Origin: Coffea arabica
Lineage: Eukaryota > Streptophyta > Magnoliopsida > Gentianales > Rubiaceae
Length of the DNA: 64,000 nt
NCBI RefSeq assembly: GCF_036785885.1
Contig: NC_092323.1
Location: 11,354,501 to 11,418,500 of the forward strand
Direction of reading: 5' to 3'
Made by a program: the position numbers and the translations under genes. The stretch's first letter is position 1, and every line of letters begins with the position of its first letter. Below, piece by piece: positions 23,730 through 36,400 of this stretch. A model generated the notes under the pieces. The model saw only the letters and a list, made by a program, of their open reading frames with translations, was not told where the DNA came from and ran no database searches.

Positions 23730-26700
23730 AACAAACATGGTGCATACAGTAATTCTGTTTTCCTAATTTGTACGACCAAGGCCAATGAAAACTATAACTA
23801 AATGTATACCTCATGATTACTTAACATCAGAACTAGTTTGGAAATTCCCTTTCAGACTATTAAGAGAGGGTATCATGGTAAATTTTTAACGAGTAACAAG
23901 AGAATCCATGTTATAAACTCATTCAACAAAAACACAGAAGTAACAACAGATGGTTTATGGCCAACACAGCATGAAGAAGTACAATCAGAAGAAAATAGTG
24001 GTCTCAACTTGAACGCATCTGTACATAATGTAATATTCCAAGCAAATATAAAAATCAACAAATCGCTATATAGATGCATCAAGAGTCATGATTCTAAAGT
24101 ACAAAAATAAATAACTTACTATCTGATTGATAAATTCTGCTGAACATCCCTTAAAAAGAATAACCTCTTCGATATAGGACTTGTATAAACTCTGAGAAAT
24201 CTGAAAATCAGTATATTAACTCATCAATAAGATGTTAGATTGTATGGACCTATTCAAGAAATAATTTACAGACAAAGATTAGTACTGAGCCAAACAATAA
24301 GATTAGAAAATGAATTTAGAGACATCTGATGTGAAACATAATTACACACCGTTAATTCTATCAAATCCAAGACTATTCTGGTACTTGAGAAATATAGGAA
24401 AACTGTTAGAAACTAAAAGCATGGTTTACTGTCAAAGATCTTGGGACAACAAAGATTACAGAATTGGCAATACGACTAACTACACCTAGTAAAAGCATTT
24501 GTCAATTTTTATTTTTTTTTTAAAAAAAGAACAAAAAGAGAAAGCTTAAGCTTGTTAACACATTCATTCTTTTTGATACCTTAGCACGGATAGAGATGGG
24601 AATATCCTGGAGTACAGCAGCATCTGTATAGCTGCTTTCATACTGCAAGCGCAAATGGCCTCTGATTTGATTACGGATGTCCTTCCCAAGTCTATTTCTG
24701 TTCATATATTTGATTAGATCAGTCATTTTGTCCCTATATTTTTCTGTCTTTGATCCTTTGACGATTAGTGCTGTCATGTTACCAATCAGATAAGCACCAA
24801 GAATCATGTCGAAAGAAACATAAATCATAATGAAGATCATTTCTCTCACATTGACTGCATGAATATCTCCGTAACCTGTACCAGACAGACATTCATTTAT
24901 CATGTTCTAAACCATGAAAAAAAAATGAGAATCTATTCAGACCAAAAACAGCAGTTCTTGCAAGGCAAACACAAAGTATATAGAGTTATTCTATTCCACC
25001 GAGCACTTCATATAGACATTTAGACATCAACAATTATATTGCACTAATTAGCATTCAAGCTATCAATCAGATTATTTATCTCAAACCACCAGCATGGTAG
25101 AGTTTTTTAAGTATTGTACTCATCAGCAATGACTTTTGGCATCAAATAGCTTTAAAATGAAAAAACTTGGTTTTCTTATATAATAGCCCTATAATGGGAA
25201 GATCAAGAAGTAAGATTGTGTCTCAAGGTGCAAGGCACAACCAGCCATCTGATTCCCCTAAAGCGTCCTTTGGACCAGTTTCCCATACAAACAGCCACTG
25301 TTATGGCCTGCCCTGTACTCATGAGATTTTCATATTATTGAGCAATTATTCAGCATCTCAAATTGTTTTTCCTGATCAAACATTGAGAACTATATAAGAA
25401 TGGAGACAAATACCAAGAGGCTACTCCTGTCATATGACATTCAATTAGCCAACAATATGCTTACGCAGATATGACATGTCCCAATTCATGCAAATAAAAG
25501 AGGTGCATTAATGGAAAATACATGCCATTGCCAACATAACCACTGTATACATATGTAGTTTTAAAACATCCATATCTAAAGTCTCATTCTCTAGAGCCCT
25601 TCCCCCCCCCCCCCCCCAACAACAAAAAAATCCAAAAGAAATGAATTTAAAAAAAAAAAAGAAATAAGAAAAAAACAAAGAAAAAGAAATGCGGAATCAC
25701 AACTAAAGGTAAAATACCGAAGAAAAGGACAAGATTTCAAACTTCTTCCTCTCAAAGCAAACACGTTTCCTAAGTGTTTCCTAATTGTTATATTTTTATG
25801 CATCCAACAAGTCAGAAAATTAAATCTGATAAGCCTTAGTGGCCTGGTAAGTTGTGCAGTATTTTATAGCTGGAATGGACATGCCAAATGACAAAAGAAG
25901 AAAACAGAAGAATCTTTGATAAAAAGTGATTAAAGATGAGTTGCACTTACCCACAGTTGCCATGGTGACGATGGCAAAATACATTGAAGTTGTGTACCTC
26001 TTCCATAGATCAATATCTCTGAAGCTTGAGTACTGGTAATCACCTAGCTTCAAACTCCCAATCCATGTGTAGCCTTCTTTCTCAGGAGGCAGAGTGGTAG
26101 CAAGATAATAGAATATGCAGGCTGCAGTATGCGTGCAATATAGCTCAACAGCAATAAGTTTTACTATCCTAGTGAAGAGATAATTGATCCGAATATCTTT
26201 CTCCATATGCTGAAAAAACTTATTGCCCTTGCGTACCCGACTCAATCTGATCCACAGAAAGTATCTGACCACTTCTTTGTGGCCAACAGCCTATTTATTC
26301 AAGTTGTATCAGAGGGGATCAGATTCCATGCTGCAATCTATTTGTATGTACAAAACTATAACTTTCACTAATGACAATATCTAGGCAAAACAATCTGTGA
26401 CTTATCTTGAATTTCATGCCTTCATAAATTGATTGATAGATCTAAAAGGCAATCAAGATACTGATTTACAATTAGGAAGTCTTTCCTGAAATCTGAGTTA
26501 TTTCAGTGTGAGGAGTGAATGACAACTTTATTTTCATGTGGATCACAAATATCTGAGAGTTCTGGGTGCTTATAGCTGATCTTATTTGTTCTTTATCAAA
26601 TGAGAAAGTATGAGAGAACGGTAACTGTGCAGCTGCATTGTACTCATAATAGGCTTCTTTTTATACTGCATGATTGACATCCTATATACCATCTCTGATG

Positions 26701-29373
26701 CCGCTGAGAAACAAGATTATACCCACAATATTCTACAACCTAGATCATAAATTATCATTTCCTTTTTGCATTAACTAAAGTACTAAAACCACATTATAGT
26801 AGTATAATCAATGATTTAACAAAAAAGTAAGAATACAACCTTATAAATGAAATCCCAAGGCATGCAACCAAGAAGGTCAATGATAAAGTGGGATTTTATG
26901 TATCTGCCAAGAAACAACACAATCATTTGTACAATTAATAGGCTAAACAACATGCCAGTATAATGCTGAGGTTTAAGAGAAAGGCAACTAACCGAAGCGC
27001 AATTGGAGTTCGCTTATAGACCATTCTATAGGTCTGACTATCCCTATAGGCCACAAGGAATTGCAGGATAATGTCCACAAGGAAAGCTGCCTGACCTGCA
27101 ATATCCATGAAGAGGAGCTTTCTCGGCAATCCCCTGAAGAACCCGAACTCGAAAGGTGTAAAAAATGATGAGTAAACAGCCCAAATGAGTATGAATTTTT
27201 CCCATGCCCGATACCACCTGCATTCAACCATATTCATGAATATGTGAACATTTTAGGGTGTTAAAAGTGGAATATTAGTTGGGTTGCCCATTTGGCACGA
27301 AGACGGTAGTAAAATCTCCTGACTACTGGACTATACTGGAAACAGGATAAACGTCTCCAAATTTCTCTCTTAACTTTCCAAAAGACGAAGTTCTTTTCTT
27401 GAATAGAAGAAGTAACTTATCAAAGTAAACAATGCCCACAAGATCAGAAAACAACTTATCGTACTATCACTTCTTGATAAGAAAATTTTTGCAGATAATG
27501 GACTTGCTTAGCTGGCTCATGCCTTTTTCTTTTTTTTTTTTGAGCTAAGGCAACAACTTATTAGCTCAATATAGTGAAGAAAAAGGACTAGCATAAAGCT
27601 TAGTCCTTACAATAGGACTTCAGAAGATGAACTTCTGTTCTCTTAATGGATTGCAAAGAATGCGGAGCATTAAGTTTAAAAGTGGTGTTCAATTTTATAG
27701 ACCCAGTGTTCATCTTGCTTCCACGGAATTATTCTCATGAAAGTGTTGCCATTTCAAAGTTTCGTTAGCTAGTTCTTGTGAACACCACATGTAAACAGGA
27801 TCCTCAAGCCTAGATATCCCAAATGTATTTGATGTATTCAACAACTTAATGCTCCTAATTTTATTTCGGCAACCACATTGAAAAGCATGCCAACAATACT
27901 TCCTAATAGTAGAGCTTCCTCTTGCAAGACAGAAGCCGATCCCTTCGCCAGCAACAAAGTACTGAGAAATGGACAGTCCGCTTAAAAATTTTTGTACTAT
28001 ACTCCTTCCATTTGCCATCTTATGGTAGTCTTGGCATCGAAATCTTCCTTTCTTCTTTCTTTTCATTTTCTTTTAATTAAAGGAGATTGGTGACACCCCC
28101 ATCTAAAGGAGGTACCAAGAAGATTCAACATTTAGCTGGCCACTGCACCGGAAGACACTGAGACTCGAAACAAAACACGATTTTGGTAATTCATCGTTCA
28201 AATATCCATGCGAACATGAAAAAAATTCTAGAATCAGCAAGGATAATCTGTAGAACATCAACATTCAAAAATCCTGACTATTCACAATGTAACATGAAAT
28301 TGGAATATCACAATTTTAAAAAATGGTAGGATTTTGCTACCTTTTTTTGGTAATAAAAGTGTCCAGTTATCCAACTTAATCTTATATTACCAAAAAAAAA
28401 AATATTGGGTACGTTGTTAATTAATTGACATGTATGTAATTTTTTTTTCCCATTCATCTAGAGAAGAAGCTGTAAGCCTGCAATCTCTTTGCTGTCCTTT
28501 TTGTATTTTCTAGCTCGGGCAGGCAGGTCATGTGGACAAACAAGAAGAAGTATTTTAGTAAGGTATTGTTACTCGTATTTATTACTCCCTTATATTTAAG
28601 AATTTTTTCAAATTAATTTCGCTGTTATAAAAAAAATTAATATATACAACTCCTCCAGCGTACACGTGAAAAAAAGAAGAAGAAGTTAGTATACGTGTTT
28701 CCTCGTCCCGTCTATTTAAAATATCCTTGAGTTTGTTTGGATAAGAGTTTATTTGGATGATTTATTTAAGATAATTACTGTAATATTTTTTGTGATATGA
28801 TGTATATGAGATAAAAAGTTGATTGAAAAGATAAAAAGATGGTTAAAATTTGTAATGAAATCAAATTGTCCAAACAAATCCAAGCTTGTAACGCTAAAAG
28901 TCGTAACTTGGCACCCCGAGTCAACTCAACTGCTAGCCTAGTACTCATTTAAGTGGGGCCCAACCACCACTGCTCCCATGCCACGTTTCCTTCGTTTCTA
29001 AATCATCTCTCCGCCACCGTCAGCCCAGTTCGACTCAAATAAAATCATTATCGAAAATTAAGAAAACATTCCCACCACAAGCTTGGCAAGCAGGAACGCC
29101 ACTTGTGAGAGAAAAAAAAAAAGTAAAAAAGGGAAGGAAAACGGACCTGTTGTCAGGATGAATGACGAGCCCTTGGGACAGGTCTTTGAGGCCGTTGATC
29201 ACGCTTTGTCTGCTAAACCGCCGGTGAGTCGAGTCGAGTCCTAACTCGTGCTCGATCAATTCGAATCGGCTTCCTCGGGAGGACTTTATTCTGTCCCTCA
29301 AATCTTCCACCTCGTATTCTCCTTCGCCATTTCTACTCTCCCCTTCCTCTCTATGACTATTTCCTCTCCCCAT
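20356..29373 (-). CDS. SKOR/GORK: Outward-rectifying Shaker K+ channel, SKOR/GORK type
   Basis: Depolarisation-activated K+ efflux channel of the plasma membrane; SKOR loads K+ into xylem and GORK releases K+ from guard cells. Thirteen exons on the - strand: 29373-29147, 27217-26993, 26903-26840, 26290-25951, 24875-24580, 24200-24120, 23320-23222, 22735-22514, 22295-22107, 21952-21877, 21782-21488, 21231-21110, 20621-20356. All join in frame to 833 aa (Arabidopsis SKOR is 828 by memory). An acidic cytosolic N-terminus precedes S1 (from about residue 84). The S4 region is YFLWIRLSRVRKGNKFFQ, and the pore has the K+ filter TVGYGD at 284-289, split by intron 4. After the C-linker and cyclic-nucleotide-binding-like domain (about 411-518) come ankyrin repeats (about 540-720) and a KHA domain ending KLYLMNETD. 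The N-terminus resembles SKOR and the KHA start (RRKCTVFPFHP) resembles GORK. Neighbouring genes suggest the GORK locus. One oddity is FGI at 467-469 where relatives have FGE. Confidence 0.95.
23703..23729. repeat. (CT)n microsatellite in K+ channel intron 6
   Basis: About 13 CT/TC dinucleotides, in the intron between exons 24200-24120 and 23320-23222 of the channel gene. Confidence 0.95.
25602..25617. repeat. Poly-C run of 16 in K+ channel intron 4
   Basis: Sixteen consecutive C residues followed by AAC and an A-rich stretch, within the intron that splits the pore-filter codons. Runs of this kind are prone to length errors. Confidence 0.95.
28726..28884. mobile_element. Small inverted-repeat (MITE-like) element in K+ channel intron 1
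   Basis: The left end CTTGAGTTTGTTTGGATAAG is matched by the right end read in reverse complement, CTTGGATTTGTTTGGACAAT, over about 16-18 bases. It is 159 bp long with an ACTGTAAT-type interior motif and no coding capacity. No clear target-site duplication was found. Confidence 0.55.
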
Positions 29374-29918
29374 TCAAAATCACGCTCTGCAATCCAATTA
29401 CAACCAATAATGCTGCAACCTTTCTTTTAAAAAATTTTTAAAATTCTGCAACCAACATTATATAGATTGTATATGATCGTGTAGATGGCTCGAAATTTCT
29501 TTTTCGAAAACTTTCGGAACAGGAGATTTGGAGGCAGAATTTGTCACTGAAAAAAAACAGAGATATTCAAATCTGGAGGGGCGGGGGAGAGATTGCTGGA
29601 GGGAGAGTGAGGGACAGGGATGTTGCTTGTGCGGGTCTTAAGTCGTAACAGGACTTGGAAAGAAAGAGAAGAGCCTTCCTCCTATTTATACGCAACTGAA
29701 AGCTTATCATTTCTGAAAAGAAAGTATTATTTTATAAAAAGCAGTAAAATACTCTGATGATCATGGCAGGCAGGCAGGCTGGCTGCACTTTTTATATCGT
29801 ATCACAGTTTCCTTACTTGTTTTTTATTCCAAGCACTTAAAAACCTCAAGGGTTAATCTTCTTATCAAAACTCCATTAATAAAGGTTTTCTAACAAAAAG
29901 TCGAATTGATAAGCAATA
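29374..29918. promoter_or_regulatory. Presumed 5' UTR and promoter side of the K+ channel gene
   Basis: Sequence directly upstream (on the - strand) of the channel start codon at 29373. It includes a G-rich stretch (29576-29625, GGGGCGGGGGAGAG-like) that reads as CT-rich on the coding strand, as often seen in plant 5' UTRs. No specific factor-binding site can be called with confidence. Confidence 0.4.
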
Positions 29919-31046
29919 GGGATAATTGCAGAAACCTCCCCTAAGGTTTTTAACACTAGCACTCACCTCCCCTATGGTTTAAGAAATAGCACTTACCTCC
30001 CCTAAGAGGAAATTGGGACCTATTGCTAACAAAAGATTGTGGGAATTTACCTTTATACCCTAATTATTTGGAGAAACCTAATGAACGAATTTTGCAAAAG
30101 AAACCTTGATTCTTGTCGACAAATAAAGTAACTAATTAAACTACCTGTGAGTGTTACTTTCACACTTTTGATTTATGTTAAGTACAAAGCCTACTAGTTT
30201 CCCTTTCGTAAAAATATTAGTGTCACACTTTTTGAATTTTACTTACAAACGTTTATGTATTTAACACAAATTAAATGATTCAGAATAAAATGTCCATAAA
30301 TAGCTAGTATTTTATTCACGTAATGGAAGAAACCCATAAAGAGCTGGTATGTTATGGGCAATTTCTTTTTTTTTTTTACTTTCACATATTTAATTTATGT
30401 TAAATACAAAACCTACCAGTTTCCCTTTCATAAAAATATTAGTGTAACACTTTTTGAATTTTAGTTACAAATATTTATGTATTTAACATAAATTAAATGA
30501 TTTAGAGTAAAATGTCCATAAAGAGTCGGTACTTTTTTCATGTACTTAAGGAAAGTTGTAAAGAGTTAGTACTTTATGGGTCATTTCTTTTTTAAAAAAT
30601 ATTTAATTTATGTTAAATAGATAACCACCCAGTTTACTTTTCGTAAGAATATTACTATAATACTTTTTGAATTTTACTTACAAACATTTATATATTTATC
30701 ATAAATTAAATGTTTGAGAATAAAATACCCATAAAGAAATGAAAATAAGGTCCATTAGCCCACAAACTACACCTTTTGAAGTTTATTAATTATTAATTGA
30801 TTTATAGTGTTTTATCATTCATTTACTAATACTACTTAGCATGCAGTACAAAGGGTAAATCAGGCACAAATTTCTTATCTCACTCTTTAAAACAATATGC
30901 AATATAATTTTAAGGGCATTTTTCTGGCTTGGACTGAATATGCAATAGAATCAATAAGTTCAAGAGAGGTTAGTGCTATTTCTTAAATCACAGAGGAAGT
31001 GAGTGCTAGTATTAGAAATTTCAGGGGAGGTTTCTACAATTTTCCC
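29919..31046. mobile_element. MULE-type MITE with internal triplicated repeat, 1128 bp
   Basis: The left terminus GGGATAATTGCAGAAACCTC is mirrored by the right terminus, which in reverse complement reads GGGAAAATTGTAGAAACCTC. Similarity continues for about 75 bases (CACTAGCACTCACCTCCCCT-type inner segment). A perfect 9-bp direct repeat, TAAGCAATA, flanks it at 29910-29918 and 31047-31055. Long TIRs with a 9-bp target duplication are diagnostic of Mutator-like elements. The interior carries three tandem copies of an AT-rich unit and no coding sequence. Confidence 0.88.
30171..30740. repeat. Three tandem copies of a ~213-222-bp unit
   Basis: The anchor ATTTATGTTA recurs at 30171, 30393 and 30606. 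Each copy continues with CCAGTTT/CTAGTTT, AATATTAGTGTAACAC-like, CTTTTTGAATTTTA and CCATAAAGAG-like segments. The copies are diverged, and the third is shortened. The array lies wholly within the element at 29919-31046. Confidence 0.85.
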
Positions 31047-31419
31047 TAAGCAATATACCATGAGTTGGACTCTCGAATTGATAAGTCCCGGGGCATGTTG
31101 TAGGAGGGATAATGTAAAGAATACTCTGTATTGTATGTGATGCGTGATGGTTAATTAACTTTTAAGGATCAATTACTGATTCTCTAAACAGAATAAGGGC
31201 ACGAGGAAACCACTGAGATTGCTGCAGTTGTTTAATTTTTATTTGTTTAACATTTATCGATGTTGATTTGTATGGATGGATGAATTGCCAAGGTGACTGC
31301 TGCGTTGCTGTCGCGGTTATGACCCTTAACAATGGGGCGGTTATTAGACCAACGTTTGTCCTTATCTAATCCAGTACGTTTTCAGACATGATGTCACGCC
31401 AACTATACTAATTTCTTTT

Positions 31420-31833
31420 AGGGCAAAAAAATCTCGACCGTCATCAAATTATTTCTATTCTTAACTTTAACGGTTTAATCATTCAAATAAGAGTAAAACT
31501 TCTGGCTATCATTGTTTGATTCATGACATGTATGTAAAAATTAAATTTTAAATTCAAATTTTGTATAGTTATCATTTATCCAATATTAACAATATATATA
31601 TTGTCAGTATAAAAAAAATTAATCCTTCAATTAAATTATATCGTATCAAATAAGTCATTAACTCGTTTGGAAAAAAAAATAAGTCACTTAACTAATTATA
31701 ATTAGTATATAAATGGCCATTTCATCAAATTTAGCTCTTAATTTACAAGATAAGCCAAACACGTGTAATTTATAATGTGAGTAGTTTGATGGTTAGAGTT
31801 GATAATATAGTTTGATGGCGGTTTTTTTCTCCC
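31420..31833. mobile_element. TIR element (MULE-like MITE), 414 bp
   Basis: The left end GGGCAAAAAAATCTCGACCG and following CATCAAATTATT match the right end in reverse complement (GGGAGAAAAAAACCGCCATC, AAACTATATT). This gives an imperfect inverted repeat of about 45-50 bases. The flanks carry TTTCTTTT at 31412-31419 and 31834-31841. The interior is AT-rich and non-coding. The T-rich flanking repeat makes its exact length uncertain. Confidence 0.7.
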
Positions 31834-32385
31834 TTTCTTTTTTGGTGAATAAAGTTCGTCGAGATAATGGTATACATTTGAGATAAGAATCAGCGAGGTA
31901 ATGTTTGATGACTATTATATATTGTTAGGATTATTGTGGAATTTAAACAGTCTGCGACACATGGCACAATTCAAATCTAGATTGACTTGCCTATCTATAA
32001 GACCAAAATGAAAATGCAACTTTTGTTTTTCTTTTAGTCGAATTCGGTATTGAAAATTTTTTCTCAAACGTGATTCATTTGTAAAATCATTTTTAGCTCC
32101 AAGCTTTTTATTAGTTAGTCCTGATAAAGTGTCAGGCAGCGTATTTTTTTTTAAACGAGGTATTCAGTAACACAATATAAAGACTCCTTATTCCTATTTT
32201 TTATGAATTTAATTCTTTTTCTATTTTATTGGTTAAATTTTTAAAGAACTTAGGAAGTGGGTGGTTACATATGTGCAGGGGAAAGGGTTGAGTTAGATAG
32301 TAAGATATTATGAATTCAAAATCTCCCACTTACAATTAAACCAAAAAAAAAAAACCAAAGGTAATTACACATATACATGTAATTA

Positions 32386-32422
<37 letters not shown>
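32386..32422. repeat. Compound (TG)n(AG)n microsatellite
   Basis: Alternating TG for about 15 bases directly followed by alternating GA for about 22 bases. Confidence 0.95.
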
Positions 32423-32423
<1 letters not shown>

Positions 32424-33223
32424 TATACCTATAGGACAGGTGCAAAAATAAGTAGTACTAATAAGAATTATCATTTAATGTAAACCAATTAATTGTATTG
32501 TAAACTACTCTATCTACGAGTAGAGGATTTGTGTTAATGAATAGTGCATAACAACGTGCTTTGACAAATTCTTATTTACTAGTACGATTTATTAGATACT
32601 CGTCTAATTTGTGTTAGTGCACGACAATGTGCTTTGACAAATTCTTATTTAGTACTACGATTTATTAGATTTACACAAGGCATATGCATACAGATAATGT
32701 GCACATGGCTCAAATTTTAGTTTAAAACATGAATCTACTAGTTATGTCAAAAACAAACAGAAGTCGGGCTAGAAAATCAGACTGATAATTGCGTTGAATT
32801 AATATACTATGTCTAAAACACAACATTTTGCCAAGCTGAACAGCACAAGATGTAACTTATGATCCAAACTAGCTATGGTTGAATTGTACCTCAGAAAAAG
32901 CTGCGAGATCATCATGTTGTGGCAAATTAAGCATTTTGCCAGATCATGTTGTGATAATGTTGCGTTTTGACTCTAATTAATTATAGCTTGAATCATGATA
33001 ATTGACAGCTGAAGGCTGGAAGACGACAAGCTGTCTTTGTAATCAACGGTAGCTACTTCCCCCGCTGGCAGATTTATAGTAATACTATAGGATTTTCCCA
33101 TACTATTAGTACATTATTAATAATAAAATGGTAACAATTTTAGAGTTTTTCCATTTTGTGCCCTAAAGACATATGAAAGGTGGATCTGGTATTTAATTAG
33201 TTGTCTGTCAAAGTTTAAATTTA

Positions 33224-33422
33224 GGGCACCCGTTAACACACATAATATTCACTTAATATATCATATATATATATATATACTTACTAACAATTATTATCTT
33301 CTCTTGCATTTATATACTTTTTCTATCTAATCTTATCTATCATCTTTTATATTTATTTACTTTTACTAATTAATCTTATATTTTTAAAAATATAATATTT
33401 AAAATATATCTTAACGGGTGTC
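33224..33422. mobile_element. Tourist-type MITE (PIF/Harbinger), 199 bp
   Basis: The left terminus GGGCACCCGTTAACAC and the right terminus, in reverse complement GACACCCGTTAAGATA, form inverted repeats sharing CACCCGTTAA. It is flanked by TTA at 33221-33223 and 33423-33425, the usual PIF/Harbinger duplication. The interior is AT-rich with an (AT)n run near 33265-33280. Confidence 0.8.
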
Positions 33423-36400
33423 TTATGGTCACCTGTTAGACAGATTAAAGTTTCTTCATTTCAAGAAGAGAGGATAATGGTTAAAATTTATAGTGGGCAC
33501 ATCCCTTATATATTCCGTGAACTTATCCTTAGCATATTATTGATGCATTTTTCTTGATATATCATGCTGCTTCTTAGTGCAGAAAGGACAGGCTAACATA
33601 AAATTACTCCCATTTCCTATAAAAAGTGATGCACAAGTGAAAAACTCCGCATGCAGCAGGGCAGTTTTAGTGCTAAAAGACGATCCAAGTATTTAATTCT
33701 AGTTAAAATAGAGCAGTCAAATTTTGGTTGCTCCATCTAAACCTCTTTCGACCCTGGAGGAGTTTGAATTCTTTAATGAAGGAGTTTTTCATAGTGCATC
33801 TCCACTGACTTTATAATTGAAGATAGTGGGAAAATATGCAAAGAAATGCTTGCAATCACTGAGAGGAAAAAAGTGCTATATTATTAGAATGCATGGTTTC
33901 TGAATTCAGGATATAGAAAATCATGAACTGAGAGAGCAAGAGCAGAAAGCATATTTAAAGTCAGTAGGTGGGATTTGGTGGCCCTAAAAAATTGAAAAGA
34001 CCATACAAGAAAATCAAAACCAAAAGGTTAGCACTTGATCTGTGGCCAAAACTGGCTTTGATAGATTAGGTAGAGACATACGACCTTAGGTCCTTAACCC
34101 TGTTCTTAGGGGAAAAAGGCAAAAGAATTCCCAAAACCATGTTCCTAATATAAGACAATATACTTGTATATATTGCTTTGATTGACCTAGCAAATTAAAT
34201 AGTCGTTTTTCAGCTCAAAACATAAGAAAGATAATTCATGTTACAATTTAGTACTGAAAGTTTGCATGCCATCTGTAGGCCACTGTTTAAAGCATTCTTT
34301 GATCACCGGCTAATTATAGTATCATATCATGATTTGACATATCGACTTGCCATCAACTTCTTCAATATATACATGCGACAACCTTTAATGGTGATCGATA
34401 AATTAAGCTAAGGAATGTCATCAGAGGGAGCTGGACTAACAACTTTAATTAGTGTTATAATTCAAAAGAAAAGATCCGAGGAATTGTATAAGAAGGCAAT
34501 TAACTAAGCTGAGTGAAGAAATGCCAAACCGCAGCAGATATGTAAGTTCACTAATGGACGTCTACCATGCACAAACCACTAACTCTTTTTTCTATAAAGC
34601 CATCAGCCTCAGACTCTAGCCAAATTGCTGATGATCAAGTCCACTTGAAAAGGCTCTTCAAAACCAAGTTTTTGCAAGTGTTGAACCCACTTATCACATT
34701 TATACTTAAACTAAATCATTCATACAACTGATCCGATCCATTTGGTCCCGTGAGCTTTAATCAGTGACTGTTGCTTAATTGTATTTCTTCTATATATATA
34801 TGTACTAGCTAGGGATTGTTAGGTTGCAAAACTTAGTTTAAACTACAGAGATGATGCAAAATTTGCTTGTTTACTTACCAAATTTTCATATTGTGGGTAC
34901 ATTTGGTAAGAAAAAAAATGATACAATTTGAACACTAAGACGTAATAATTTTATCAAATACTAGTAGCTAGGTTTCAATAAATACCCCATTATGAAATTT
35001 TGCTTTGAACCACGCTGATCTTTTGGAGAACTTTCCTCATTATCTTGATGATGAAAGATTGTTACCGACTGAGAAATTCATCCAAGGACAGTGAGTTGTC
35101 AAGAGTTCCGTTTCTTTAGCTTTTATTTTCAATCGATTATATATGCCAATCTTTACTTCTATATTCATAAATTTTCATCAAACATACGTAACAAAAGTTT
35201 GTCTTTCCCCAGGACATCCTTCATCCACTAGATCGATGCATGTCGCTCATCTATATTACTTCTATATTACTATGTGCTTATCCCTGAAATTGACAGCAAC
35301 GAGTAAATGCTCAAGTTGATTATCACTTTCGTTGAACACACATGTTGTCTGAGACTTATAGCTGGTACACTTTCAGTTCCCTATCTTTATCACATCTGGC
35401 AACCTAATGTGATTGCTTACATTATCACCCACTAGTTATTTGAAGACATAAACCATGGACCTAACAAAATTTAATATTCTGGTCTAGTCTTCGGCTGATC
35501 ACGAAATCCAGAACTGGAGATATATGTAAATACTTGATGAATTGAACCAGTGAAACAATTTGGTCCTGTACAATCATTTTCTTTCTTTGAAGGTGTTCCT
35601 TTCTTCATCCCCCTTCGATCAGGATTCTCATGCATAACGTGAAAAGATATTGTATGGTTGCCATGGACTCTCTTTGAACTACGAGCACTTTCCAAAATTT
35701 TGCCTTACTTTCTTGAAGTTTTTCCTGCCGTAATCCTTTTCAACCTTTGGATCTCGTGACTAGAATCAAGTACACCATTGTGCCAAGTTGTAATGCTATA
35801 ACTGTATGCTTCTCCAATTAAATTTACTACACAAAAAATTACGTCCTAATTTAATTTGAAAACAAAGAATAGTAATATTCCGGAAGCTCCTCGTACATAA
35901 TGGCGTTGTAGACAAAACGAATGAGCATTCCACAAACATGGTATGAAACCCTGTATTTTTATCCAATTCTTATCATTATTACTCAAACGTCTAATATTAT
36001 TTTAAATAAACAAAATAAATAAGTAGGATTATCAAGAATTTTATTCTTAATTAACTAACTCCATAATAATGTGATAGTGGTGTCCAAGTTAGTGGGTGGT
36101 TAATTCTGATTAGTGGGCAAATAAGGATAAAAGTTCCATTAGTAATTGACAACCTAGGATAACTATACACTTAACAAGTAACCTAATCAACGACACATTC
36201 ACTTCTTTCCCCCTAGAAACTATAACAAATGTGAGAAAAAGATGAAGAAAACTACCACTAGTTTTTCTTGTATGACTCCATGACATAGCATGATTATTCT
36301 AGTTAATACGATAGATCTGCAATTTAGCTCCCTAGACCTGTTCCGGCCATGGCTGGCCTTAGGCCACCAGACCCACACACCTAACTCTTTATTCCACGAC

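Noticed and set aside
27710-28066. 118-codon open frame on the - strand within K+ channel intron 1
   Set aside because: Resembles no family, and frames of this length are expected by chance several times in 64 kb at this base composition; not needed by the channel model.
32265-32352. Possible degraded SINE with GAATTCAAAATCTCCC and a poly-A run
   Set aside because: The B-box-like sequence is poor, no A-box or target duplication was found.
32890-32960. Repeated AGATCATGTTGTG-like motifs that recall a miR167 precursor
   Set aside because: The two copies are direct, not inverted, and do not match the mature miRNA.
35471-35695. 74-codon frame on the - strand with a basic middle and ordinary composition
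   Set aside because: No signal peptide, domain or splice partner recognised; preceding bases contain stops; kept as unsupported.
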